DNA of 64,000 nt from JAQVCM01 sp040403095 (lineage in GTDB: Bacteria; Bacteroidota; Bacteroidia; Flavobacteriales_D; Crocinitomicaceae), in contig JBBALI010000007.1 in NCBI GenBank assembly GCA_040403095.1, positions 1 through 64,000 on the forward strand. Direction: 5' to 3'. A program made the translations under genes and the position numbers. This document shows, in pieces, positions 53,324-61,815 of the stretch (position 1 is its first letter; each line of letters opens with the position of its first letter). Below the pieces are notes generated by a model. The model did no database searches, was not told the DNA's origin, and saw only the letters and a list, made by a program, of their open reading frames with translations.

Positions 53324-54207
53324 TATTTGAAATTTTTTCCTACCAAGATATTCAAACTTTTTGGAATAACTTGCACATTCAGTTCATTTCTTACTTCAAA
53401 AGGTTCACCGTCGTAGTGTGCCATCTTGTGTGTCAAGGTGATTCTCACTTTTTCAACTGGGATAATTTCCGAAAAACGAGAGCGGTGAGAAGTGCGTTTA
53501 AAAAATCTGTAAACCACTGCTGGCGCCTTCCACATCGAAAAAGGTTTTAGAATGCACAATTCGATTTTTCCATCAGAAATATTCGAATAAGGCGAAACAC
53601 AAAATCCATTTCCGAACTCAGAAGAGTTTGCTAAGGTGCACAAAACAACAGGCAATTCTCTTTGGTAAGTTGGGAATTCAATTTTCACAGAAATCGGTTT
53701 GTAAGAAGCATATTCTCTAAGAACCAATTTCGCATAACTCCAAAAACCACGTGTGTGGTATTCATCGAATTTTTTGGCTATCAAAGCGTCAAATCCGTAA
53801 CCGCCAACGCCTAAAAACGGTTTGTCGTTTACCAAAACAGTGTCCATTACAGAAGTGTTTTGTTCGTTGATGCTTTGGATTGCTTCGATGAGGTTTAAAG
53901 GAATTTTCAAATGACGCGCCAATCCATTTCCTGAACCAGCAGGAAGAATGGCCAATTTCGTTTCAGTACCAATCAAAGCGGTACCGACTTCATGCACAGA
54001 ACCGTCTCCGCCTACAGCACAAACGATGTCAAAACCATCAATTGCAGATTGTGCTGCAATGGCTTTGGCGTGTTTTCTGTATTCAGTAATGGTGATTTCG
54101 TAATCGAAAATGGAGTGATCGATGTACTGTTCTATCAATGCAGGCAATTGGTTTTTTTTACCGATTCCCGATATTGGATTGATGATGAAGCGAATTTTCT
54201 TTTTCAT
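53323..54207 (-). CDS. YegS/DAGK-type lipid kinase
   Basis: A 294-residue lipid kinase of the diacylglycerol/YegS/sphingosine family. The nucleotide-binding motif is VCAVGGDGSVHEVGTAL (about 62-78), with the Gly-rich loop and the catalytic-region LPAGSGNGLARHL (about 88-100). The N-terminal RFIINPISGIGKKNQ is normal, which fixes the start at 54207. That start lies inside the end of the sulfatase gene, giving a 50-nt overlap in another frame. Likely product: phosphatidic acid from diacylglycerol, or a related lipid. Confidence 0.9.
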   Translation of the reverse strand: MKKKIRFIINPISGIGKKNQLPALIEQYIDHSIFDYEITITEYRKHAKAIAAQSAIDGFDIVCAVGGDGSVHEVGTALIGTETKLAILPAGSGNGLARHLKIPLNLIEAIQSINEQNTSVMDTVLVNDKPFLGVGGYGFDALIAKKFDEYHTRGFWSYAKLVLREYASYKPISVKIEFPTYQRELPVVLCTLANSSEFGNGFCVSPYSNISDGKIELCILKPFSMWKAPAVVYRFFKRTSHRSRFSEIIPVEKVRITLTHKMAHYDGEPFEVRNELNVQVIPKSLNILVGKNFK

Positions 54208-56104
54208 TGGATGTCATTTGATTCAGAATCAAGTCACGATTGTAGCGCTGAATCAAGGCTTTTAACCTTTTTTCAAACACTTGACTTTCTTTCTTGTAAT
54301 AAGAAATCGAGTCGGGCGTGTCTTTTCTTCTGATCATTGCACCGTACAAATTTCGTGCCTTATCGTTCGAAAATGTTAATAAATAGTTATTTCTGAAGTA
54401 ATGATAGGTTCCTTCCAGATAGGTAATTGCTTCAGGTTCATGTTTTTGATAGTAAGAATTGCCCATGGAATAATATTTTTTTTCGATATTCAATAAATCC
54501 AATAAGGTGGGTAAAATATCGATGTGTTGGAAAAATCGCGTTTCCTTTTTGGGTTGAATCAATTTTTTTGGGTGAAAAAACAAAATCGGAATCTTGAACA
54601 TTTCAGTTCGCTGACTGTAAATCGGACTTGAAGTTGCTGAAGTATGATCAGCGCACAAAATGAAAACAGTATTCTCGTACCAAGGTTGCTTTTTGGCTTC
54701 TTCGAAAAACTTTCTCAAGCTGTAATCTCCATAGTTGATTGATTCACAAATTTGTTCTTTGCCTTTTTTCAATTTTCCGCGCATGTGCGGCGGAATGTAG
54801 TAGGGATGATGCGACGAAAGCGTGAAAAGCGTTGCGAAAAACGGCTTTTTGTATTTAGACAATTGTTTGGCGGTCCAAGGATTGAAATATTCATCTAAAA
54901 TTCCCCAAGTTTTGTCGAAATGCGCATCGTTGTTGTATTCTTTTCGACCAAAATAACCGTCAAATCCCGCTTGCGCTGCGAATCCGTCGAATTTCATGGA
55001 ACCGTTTGTAGCACCGTGATAGAAACCAGAAACATATCCGTTTTCATGTAAAATTTGGGGCAAAGACTCAATTTTGTTGCTTCCATAAGCGGAAGAAATG
55101 TAGGGATTATCTAGCAAAGATGGAATTGAAGCGATGATAGACGGAACTGCTTCAATGGATTTTTTTCCGTTGGAAATTCCGTTGGTGAAATACAAACTTT
55201 CGCCTGCCAAGGAATCCAAAAATGGCATGTATGAAATTTCAGCTCCTGCAGCGCCACACCATTCGTTTCCAAAGCTTTCCAACATGATAATTACTACATT
55301 GGTATTGTTTGGCAAAATGTGTTGCGGCTGTGAAACGTGAATGGGATTGAATAAGCGTTTTTCTTCTTCAAGTGAAAAGTATTTTTTCTGCTCCAGATTT
55401 GCTTTGTCGTAAGATTTCAGCATTGTGAAAGGTGTATTCAACACCAACGCGGTATTTTCTACGCGTGTGAATTGTGATGCATCAATTGGACTGAGTGGTT
55501 TCAATCCAAATCCTCCGCGACCTAACAAAATGAAAAAAGCCAAAACGCTCAAAAACAAAATGCTGTCTTTAATCCAAAATGCGCTATTTCCGACAATTTT
55601 CCGATTGGCTTTGATTTTAGTTTTGTTGTACAACCAATTGGTGAGGATAAAAAATAGAATTAGGAGCAACAGCAACAACCAAAAATCGCGCAAAAATGAA
55701 CCGATTTGTTGCATGAAATCATTGCCGGCGCTCAACATCGTGAACAAATCAATTGTGGATCTTTTGCTGGTGTAATTGAAATATTCGACGTCAATCAAAT
55801 TCAATAAAACGACAACAGTATTGATAAACACAAAAATGACTTTCAGCCCAAATTGATAGTATTTGTTTTCCCTGAATGGTTGTGGGAAAATCGACAAGAT
55901 GATGAAAGGTAAACTGACTAAACTGATGGTAACCAAATCAAACCACAAGGCAACAAAAAAATCGTTGAATCCGATATTGGTGAAACTTGGGCTATTGAAA
56001 ATGTAGAAAACGACGCGCGTCAATTGCATGAAAAACAGCATAATTCCAAGTCTCTTCAACAAAGCTTTGAGGTGAATTGGAAGGATATTTTTCAGTTTAT
56101 TCAT
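54158..56104 (-). CDS. LTA-synthase-like sulfatase-fold transferase
   Basis: A 648-residue membrane enzyme with about five helices (within 15-205) and an extracytoplasmic sulfatase-fold domain (about 265-560). Key segments are VVIIMLESFGNEW (metal-ligand Glu), TNGISNGKKSIEAVPSI (nucleophile region, Ser in place of the Thr of LtaS), TLSSHHPYYIPP and ILCADHTSA (Asp-His metal ligands). LTA synthase transfers glycerophosphate; in Gram-negative relatives the acceptor is unclear. The C-terminal 16 residues are encoded in the overlap with the lipid kinase, which could supply or recycle the diacylglycerol released. Confidence 0.87.
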   Translation of the reverse strand: MNKLKNILPIHLKALLKRLGIMLFFMQLTRVVFYIFNSPSFTNIGFNDFFVALWFDLVTISLVSLPFIILSIFPQPFRENKYYQFGLKVIFVFINTVVVLLNLIDVEYFNYTSKRSTIDLFTMLSAGNDFMQQIGSFLRDFWLLLLLLILFFILTNWLYNKTKIKANRKIVGNSAFWIKDSILFLSVLAFFILLGRGGFGLKPLSPIDASQFTRVENTALVLNTPFTMLKSYDKANLEQKKYFSLEEEKRLFNPIHVSQPQHILPNNTNVVIIMLESFGNEWCGAAGAEISYMPFLDSLAGESLYFTNGISNGKKSIEAVPSIIASIPSLLDNPYISSAYGSNKIESLPQILHENGYVSGFYHGATNGSMKFDGFAAQAGFDGYFGRKEYNNDAHFDKTWGILDEYFNPWTAKQLSKYKKPFFATLFTLSSHHPYYIPPHMRGKLKKGKEQICESINYGDYSLRKFFEEAKKQPWYENTVFILCADHTSATSSPIYSQRTEMFKIPILFFHPKKLIQPKKETRFFQHIDILPTLLDLLNIEKKYYSMGNSYYQKHEPEAITYLEGTYHYFRNNYLLTFSNDKARNLYGAMIRRKDTPDSISYYKKESQVFEKRLKALIQRYNRDLILNQMTSNEKENSLHHQSNIGNR

Positions 56105-56117
56105 GCGTTACTTTTTT

Positions 56118-56125
56118 CAAAAGTA
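56118..56125 (-). promoter_or_regulatory. Candidate -7 promoter element for the sulfatase operon
   Basis: TACTTTTG on the minus strand matches TAnnTTTG and lies 13 nt before the ATG at 56104. It would drive sulfatase, lipid kinase and the DinB-like gene together. Confidence 0.4.
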
Positions 56126-56230
56126 GGGACAATTTCTGAAGTTATGGACGTGTTTTAACCTAATTTTTGATTTTTGAAGAATTGGCTTTTAGATGATTGA
56201 TTTTCGTTTTGTTTTTGTCATGGTTTTTGT

Positions 56231-56420
56231 ACCAAAAACACATGCCAAAAACATTTTGGGTGTTTTGGAATTTTTTACCAATATTTGGTACCTCTAGGCA
56301 CCAAAAAGAAAATATTGGTTTACAAAAACACACGCCAAAAACAAAATCTTCTCTGGTGCATCACGATGTACATTACAAACAATATTTAGTACCTATTAGG
56401 CACCAATTTGGAAACATTGG
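56231..56420. repeat. Imperfect tandem duplication with palindromes
   Basis: The block starting ACCAAAAACACATGCCAAAA (56231) recurs as TACAAAAACACACGCCAAAA at 56321. The block TATTTGGTACCTCTAGGCAC (56282) recurs as TATTTAGTACCTATTAGGCAC at 56383. Period is about 90 to 101 bp with an 11-bp indel. Inside unit 1 TTGGTACC-TCTA-GGCACCAA and CCAATATTT/AAATATTGG form nested inverted repeats. No plausible gene lies in the 354-nt gap; an 81-codon frame only reads through the repeats. Confidence 0.65.
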
Positions 56421-56458
56421 TAAAGGTAAAAACTTAGGTTAAAAGAAATCTTTGCAAA

Positions 56459-59269
56459 TCAATGCGCCTCCAACCAGTTACCAGCAATTTTCACTTCCAC
56501 TTCCATCGGAACGACCAACTGAATGGCGTTTTCCATGGCTTCTTTGACCAATTTCGGCATTAATTCTAACTCGGATTCATGCACGTCAAAAACCAACTCA
56601 TCATGCACTTGGAGCAACAATTTGGATTGCACTTTTTGTTCCGTCATTGCTTTGTCGACGGCAATCATCGCCAATTTGATGATATCCGCTGCTGAACCTT
56701 GGATGGGTGCATTGACTGCATTTCTTTCCGCAAAACCTCTCACAATTGCATTTCCTGAATTGATGTCTGGCAAATAGCGTCTTCTTTTCATGATGGTTTC
56801 CACAAATCCCAATTCGCGTGCATCGTTGATGGCTTTGTCCATGTAGGTTTTGATGGTGTTGAATTGTTCGAAATAACTGTCTATAATTCCTTTTGCTTCG
56901 GTACGAGAAATTCCTAAATTTTGCGCCAATCCGAAAGCTGATTGTCCGTAAATGATTCCAAAATTGACCGCTTTTGCTGCACTACGTTGGTCTCTCGAAA
57001 CTTCATTGATTGGCGTGGCAAAAACGTTGGAAGCTGTCGCAGCATGGATGTCATGTCCTTGCTGGAAAGCGGCAATCATATTCGGGTCTTCGCTCAATGC
57101 GGCAATGATTCTCAATTCGATTTGCGAATAATCCGCTGCCATGATTTTGAACTCCGAACCTCTCGAAATGAACGCTTTTCGAATCTCTTTTCCTTTATCC
57201 GTTCGGATTGGAATGTTTTGCAAATTCGGATTATTGGAACTCAATCGTCCTGTAGCTGTAACAGTTTGCATGAAGTGCGTATGCACGCGATTGTCGATTG
57301 GGTCAACCAAAGTTGGGAGCGGATCGACATACGTGCTTTTCAATTTCTTATTTTGGCGATAATCCAAGATCAAATTGACAATTGGATGGTCGTTTTTGTA
57401 TTGCTCGAGTGCGTCTTCAGAAGTTTGATATTGACCAGTTTTGGTTTTTTTCGCTTTCGCTGAAATTTTCATGTGGTCGAAAAGGACTTCACCTAATTGT
57501 TTCGGCGAGTCGAGGTTGAAATCAATCCCAGCCAATGTTTTGATTTCCTTTTCTTTTTCAATAGATTCCAATTCTAGTTGTTTGGAGAAAACGCCCAAAC
57601 CGTCTACATCAATCGCAATTCCCTCTTTTTCCATTTTGCGCAAAACGCGCATCAAAGGCATTTCCATGTCGTAGAAAAGTGCTTTCAAATGGTCTTTTTC
57701 AATTTCAGGAGCAAAAATTTGTTTCAATTGCAAAGTGATATCTGCATCTTCACAAGCGTAATCAGAAACTTCCGAAGGTTCTAAATCACGCATATTTCCT
57801 TGCGTTTTTCCTTTTTTTCCAATCAATGTTTCGATGGAAACAGGTTTGTAACGCAAATAATATTCTGAAAGAAAATCCATTCCATGTTTCGCTTCTGGTT
57901 GAATCAAATAATGCGCGATCATGGTGTCAAACAAATCTCCTTTGACTTCAATTCCATAATTGTTCATTACTTGAATGTCGTATTTCAAGTTGTGACCAAT
58001 TTTTAAAATCGATTGAGATTCAAAAAATGGATTGAATTCAGCCAAAATGGTCAACGCATCGGCACGATTTGCTGGGATTGCAACATAAAAACCTTCTCTT
58101 TCTCTGAAAGAAAAAGACATTCCTACCAATTCAGCGTGCAAAGATTCAACGCTCGTGGTTTCAGTATCGAAGCAAACTTCTTTTTGTTGAAGCAACAAAT
58201 CAATCAATTCTTTGCGTTCTTCTGGCGTTGTTATTAAGTGATAGCTTGGTTTTTCAGTCGCAATCGTTTTCAAGTCAACCGTTTCAATTGGTTCTTGATT
58301 TTCAACCAAACTTTGCGTTCTAAATAAATCCAATTGTGCTTCGGAATTTGCGCTATCGTTGGCATTTGTGATCACAATTTCCTCACCAATGACTCTTTTC
58401 GCAAGATTTCTGAATTCCAGTTCGGTGAAAATTTCTTTGACTTTCTCAACGTCTGGTTCACACATGATCAGCGCATCAGGATTGAACTCAACATCTACAT
58501 CTAAGATGATTGTAGCCAACATTTTAGAAAGAATTCCTTGCTCAGCAAATTCAATTACATTTTCCTTTTGCTTGCCTTTCAATTTGTCGGCATTCGCAAT
58601 TAGATTTTCAACTGATCCAAATTCTTGAATCAATTTTTTGGAAGTTTTTTCACCAATTCCAGGAATTCCAGGAATATTATCGGCTGCATCACCCCAAAGA
58701 CCTAATATATCGATGACTTTGATTGGATCGTCCACTTCAAATTTTTCACAGACTTCTGCTACGCCTAAAATTGTTGCAGGATCGCCACCACGACCAGGTT
58801 TGTACATGAAAATCTTGTCTGAAACCAATTGTCCAAAATCTTTATCAGGCGTCATCATGTAGGTGTAATAACCTTCTTTTTCAGCAATTTTCGCCAACGT
58901 TCCAATCACGTCATCCGCTTCAAAACCTTCTTTCAACAAAATTGGAATTTGAAAAGCTTCGACGATTTTTTTGATTGGATCAATCATCGAACGAATGTCT
59001 TCCGGCATTTCTTGTCTGTGTGCTTTGTAAGCTGCAAAATCCGCTTGACGATTTGTCGCACCGCCAGGAGCATCGAAAACCACTGCCATGTGCGTCGGTT
59101 GCTCTTTTTTGATGACGTCAATCAATGCATTGGTAAATCCAAACGCAGCGGAAGTGTTTTGTCCTTTTGAATTGATTCTCGGGTTTTTAGCAAATGCAAA
59201 ATAAGCCCTGTAAATCAAAGCGAACGCATCAACCAAGAATATTTTTTTATCGTGAACAGCTGAAATCAT
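56459..59269 (-). CDS. polA: DNA polymerase I
   Basis: A 936-residue family A polymerase for lagging-strand maturation and repair. The 5'-3' nuclease domain is residues 1 to about 300 (FLVDAFALIYRAYFAF, MTPDKDFGQLV, GIPGIGEKTSKKLI). The 3'-5' exonuclease is about 345-530 with CFDTETTSVE, GHNLKYDIQVM and CEDADITLQL, so proofreading residues are present. The polymerase domain is about 540-936, with DYSQIELRIIA (motif A), RSAAKAVNFGIIYGQSA (motif B) and LLQVHDELVFDV (motif C). All three activities look intact. Confidence 0.96.
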   Translation of the reverse strand: MISAVHDKKIFLVDAFALIYRAYFAFAKNPRINSKGQNTSAAFGFTNALIDVIKKEQPTHMAVVFDAPGGATNRQADFAAYKAHRQEMPEDIRSMIDPIKKIVEAFQIPILLKEGFEADDVIGTLAKIAEKEGYYTYMMTPDKDFGQLVSDKIFMYKPGRGGDPATILGVAEVCEKFEVDDPIKVIDILGLWGDAADNIPGIPGIGEKTSKKLIQEFGSVENLIANADKLKGKQKENVIEFAEQGILSKMLATIILDVDVEFNPDALIMCEPDVEKVKEIFTELEFRNLAKRVIGEEIVITNANDSANSEAQLDLFRTQSLVENQEPIETVDLKTIATEKPSYHLITTPEERKELIDLLLQQKEVCFDTETTSVESLHAELVGMSFSFREREGFYVAIPANRADALTILAEFNPFFESQSILKIGHNLKYDIQVMNNYGIEVKGDLFDTMIAHYLIQPEAKHGMDFLSEYYLRYKPVSIETLIGKKGKTQGNMRDLEPSEVSDYACEDADITLQLKQIFAPEIEKDHLKALFYDMEMPLMRVLRKMEKEGIAIDVDGLGVFSKQLELESIEKEKEIKTLAGIDFNLDSPKQLGEVLFDHMKISAKAKKTKTGQYQTSEDALEQYKNDHPIVNLILDYRQNKKLKSTYVDPLPTLVDPIDNRVHTHFMQTVTATGRLSSNNPNLQNIPIRTDKGKEIRKAFISRGSEFKIMAADYSQIELRIIAALSEDPNMIAAFQQGHDIHAATASNVFATPINEVSRDQRSAAKAVNFGIIYGQSAFGLAQNLGISRTEAKGIIDSYFEQFNTIKTYMDKAINDARELGFVETIMKRRRYLPDINSGNAIVRGFAERNAVNAPIQGSAADIIKLAMIAVDKAMTEQKVQSKLLLQVHDELVFDVHESELELMPKLVKEAMENAIQLVVPMEVEVKIAGNWLEAH

Positions 59270-59298
59270 ATATTTAAAATTTTTGAGTCTTTTACAAT

Positions 59299-59331
59299 CT
59301 TCCCCCTTTAGAGAGGGATTGAGGGGGAGGA
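59299..59331. repeat. Second copy of the CTTCCCCCTTT repeat
   Basis: It reads CTTCCCCCTTTAGAGAGGG then ATTGAGGGGGAGGA, in the same orientation as 52754-52785 with a few changes. It lies in the 86-nt gap between cysS and polA, right upstream of the polA start. The first half can still fold, more weakly. Confidence 0.7.
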
Positions 59332-59355
59332 TTTTTTATAATCGAACAGAAAATA

Positions 59356-60822
59356 TCAACTCCAAGTTGTACCTTCTTTCCCGTCTTTCACAACAATTCC
59401 TGCAGAAGCAAGTCCATCGCGAATTTGGTCGGAAGTGGTCCAATCTTTATTTTCTCTTGCTTGTTGGCGCAATTGCAAAACCAAGTCCATCACGGGAGCT
59501 AATTTTGTATTTGATTGCGCTGAAATGGTTTGTAAACCAAGCACATCAAAAACGAATGCGTTCATTTCATTGGTCAATTCTTTCAAATCTTGTTTGGAAA
59601 TTGTTTCATTTCCAATTTTGATTGAATTGATAAATTTAACGGCATCGAACAAGTTTGCAACTAAAATCGGGGCATTAAAATCGTCATTCATGGCGCTGTA
59701 AAAACTGGCAATCATTTCTGTTACATTGACAGAAGATTGCTCGCTTTTTGGCAATTTTTCCAGACTCGCCATTGCTTCCATTAAACGCTCAAAACCTTTT
59801 TCCGCGGCGTTCAATGCATCACTTGTGAAATCCAATGTGCTTCTATAGTGCGCTTGCATGGTGAAAAATCGAACAACTGTTGGGTCGTAAGCCTTTTGCA
59901 ATTGGTCATTTTCTCCTGAAAACATTTCATTTGGCAACAAAGTATTTCCTGTTGATTTCGACATCTTTTTGCCGTTCAAAGTCAGCATATTTCCATGCAT
60001 CCAATAGTTTACAGGCGATTTACCAGTTGAAGCGCAACCTTGTGCAATTTCACATTCGTGGTGAGGGAATTTTAAATCCATTCCACCGCCGTGAATATCA
60101 AAATGATCGCCTAAATATTTGGTGCTCATCGCAGAACATTCTAAATGCCAACCTGGAAAACCAATTCCCCAAGGTGAAGGCCATTTCATGATGTGTTCTG
60201 AAGAAGCGTTTTTCCAAAGCGCAAAATCGAGCGGATTTCGTTTTTCGTCTTGTCCGTCTAAATCTCTTGTACCAGCAATTAAATCTTCAATTTTTCGCCC
60301 TGAAAGTTCTCCATAAGGATGCATTTCATTGTATTTCAAAACATCAAAATAGACAGAACCATTGATTTCATAAGCAAAACCGTTTTGAATGATTTGCTTG
60401 ATCATTTCGATTTGCTCGATGATGTGTGCTGTAGCCGTTGGTTCGATACTTGGCGCCAAATTGTTGAACTTTTGAAGAACATCGTGAAAGTCCAAAGTAT
60501 ATTGCTGAACAATTTCCATGGGTTCTAATTGCTCCAAACGCGCCTTTTTGGCAATTTTATCTTCACCTTCGTCGGCGTCATTCTCAAGATGTCCGACGTC
60601 CGTTATGTTTCGCACATAACGCACTTTGTATCCCAAATGTAGGAGGTAGCGATAGACCAAATCAAATGAAATAAATGTGCGACAATTTCCTAGGTGAACG
60701 AAATTATAAACAGTTGGACCACAAACGTATAATCCAACAAAATTTTTATGAATCGGGACAAATTTCTCTTTTTGTCCGCTTAAACTGTTGTAAATAAAAA
60801 GTTCACCTTGTTTTGCGTGCAT
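59356..60822 (-). CDS. cysS: Cysteinyl-tRNA synthetase
   Basis: A 488-residue class I synthetase charging tRNA-Cys. The HIGH-type signature appears as HLGN in YVCGPTVYNFVHLGNCRTF (about 29-47, which also carries a zinc Cys). KMSKS is in LTLNGKKMSKSTGN (about 268-281). The rest of the zinc site is in the GWHLECSAMSTKYLGDHFDIHGGG region. I start at the ATG at 60822; a longer frame from 60939 adds 39 unrelated residues. A TATCTTTG box lies 26 nt before this start (60849-60856), in support. Confidence 0.94.
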   Translation of the reverse strand: MHAKQGELFIYNSLSGQKEKFVPIHKNFVGLYVCGPTVYNFVHLGNCRTFISFDLVYRYLLHLGYKVRYVRNITDVGHLENDADEGEDKIAKKARLEQLEPMEIVQQYTLDFHDVLQKFNNLAPSIEPTATAHIIEQIEMIKQIIQNGFAYEINGSVYFDVLKYNEMHPYGELSGRKIEDLIAGTRDLDGQDEKRNPLDFALWKNASSEHIMKWPSPWGIGFPGWHLECSAMSTKYLGDHFDIHGGGMDLKFPHHECEIAQGCASTGKSPVNYWMHGNMLTLNGKKMSKSTGNTLLPNEMFSGENDQLQKAYDPTVVRFFTMQAHYRSTLDFTSDALNAAEKGFERLMEAMASLEKLPKSEQSSVNVTEMIASFYSAMNDDFNAPILVANLFDAVKFINSIKIGNETISKQDLKELTNEMNAFVFDVLGLQTISAQSNTKLAPVMDLVLQLRQQARENKDWTTSDQIRDGLASAGIVVKDGKEGTTWS

Positions 60823-60848
60823 TTTACTAAAAATAAATAGTTGAAGAA

Positions 60849-60856
60849 CAAAGATA
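60849..60856 (-). promoter_or_regulatory. Candidate -7 promoter element for cysS
   Basis: TATCTTTG on the minus strand lies 26 nt before the ATG at 60822 and downstream of the alternative start at 60939, so a transcript starting here could not carry the longer frame. Confidence 0.45.
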
Positions 60857-60907
60857 AGGATTTTTATAGAAGGATTATTTCGCAAAATCAATTTGTGCTT
60901 AGTTTGG

Positions 60908-61813
60908 CTATTTTTGGAGTATTCGCCATCTAATTTCATCCAAATTAGCTTTCATTTTACGGAAAATATTTTGTCCTTCTAAATTCAAATAATTTTTGGT
61001 GAAAATACTTGGATTGAGCATCCATTTGATGGCTCTTTTTGGGAATGGCAATGTACCATAAGGGAATTTTTTCAGGTCAAAATGTGGTTCGAGTTGGGGG
61101 TATATTTTTTTAAAAAATTCTGTTCGATTGTGGTTGTAAAAATCATTGTTTCTAGGAACCAATACATCCATTCCCAAATGAAATGTGAGGTGCGCATCAG
61201 GTATAAATAATGGTTTTTCGGCGAATGAAAAGATGTTGTGTACCAAAGCGGCTTCCAAGAATGAAATCCCGACACAGATATTTTCCAAAATGAATTTATC
61301 TAACAGTTCAGTTTTGATTACAAAACAGTCAAAACCAGGGTGTGATTTGCCCAATTGAGCGTACATCAGTGGAAGTTCGTCAATGGATGTATAAATCGCT
61401 GAAATTCTTCTTCGGTTGATGACCATGGCATCGTGTCCTTTTTTTAGATATTCAAAAACAGCATCGTAAAAATAGGGCATTACGGCAATATCCATATTTG
61501 TAAAAATCACAAAATCAGGTTTTTCAATCTCGTTAATTTTCTCAAGAATGTCTTTTATTAGAGGAAGTTTTCTGTTTTTAAGTTGCGGATTTACATCCAA
61601 AACAGATTTTTCTAAATTGGATAATATTTGAAATTCAGCAGGAATGATCGATTTGTCTTCCTCAAATTGGGTTGTTAATAATTGAATGACAAGATTATTT
61701 TTACATTGATTTTTAGCACTAATTATGGATTGAAAAGTGATTGGTTGTGCCAAAAACAAATCAGAATTTTCTTTTACCTTTACGGGATTGATAATATGAG
61801 CTACACTAGTCAA
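60908..61813 (-). CDS. Glycosyltransferase-like protein at the edge of a polysaccharide cluster
   Basis: A 301-residue soluble protein. The stretch DFVIFTNMDIAVMPYFYDAV (about 100-119) looks like a GT-A nucleotide-sugar site with a D-x-D-like acid, and AMVINRRRISAI follows. It resembles uncharacterised proteins of surface-polysaccharide clusters, so a sugar transferase is the best guess. The only start near the 5' end is a TTG at 61813; the first in-frame ATG is about 100 residues further in and would cut off the fold. The start lies 2 nt from the divergent aminotransferase ATG. Confidence 0.6.
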   Translation of the reverse strand: MTSVAHIINPVKVKENSDLFLAQPITFQSIISAKNQCKNNLVIQLLTTQFEEDKSIIPAEFQILSNLEKSVLDVNPQLKNRKLPLIKDILEKINEIEKPDFVIFTNMDIAVMPYFYDAVFEYLKKGHDAMVINRRRISAIYTSIDELPLMYAQLGKSHPGFDCFVIKTELLDKFILENICVGISFLEAALVHNIFSFAEKPLFIPDAHLTFHLGMDVLVPRNNDFYNHNRTEFFKKIYPQLEPHFDLKKFPYGTLPFPKRAIKWMLNPSIFTKNYLNLEGQNIFRKMKANLDEIRWRILQK

Positions 61814-61815
61814 GT

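Noticed and set aside
56197..56442. An 81-codon plus-strand frame in the gap before polA
   Set aside because: It only reads through the tandem duplication and its palindromes, with no promoter or family resemblance.
56942..57463. A 173-codon frame on the plus strand
   Set aside because: It lies antisense to the well-conserved polymerase domain of polA and shows no start signal or family.
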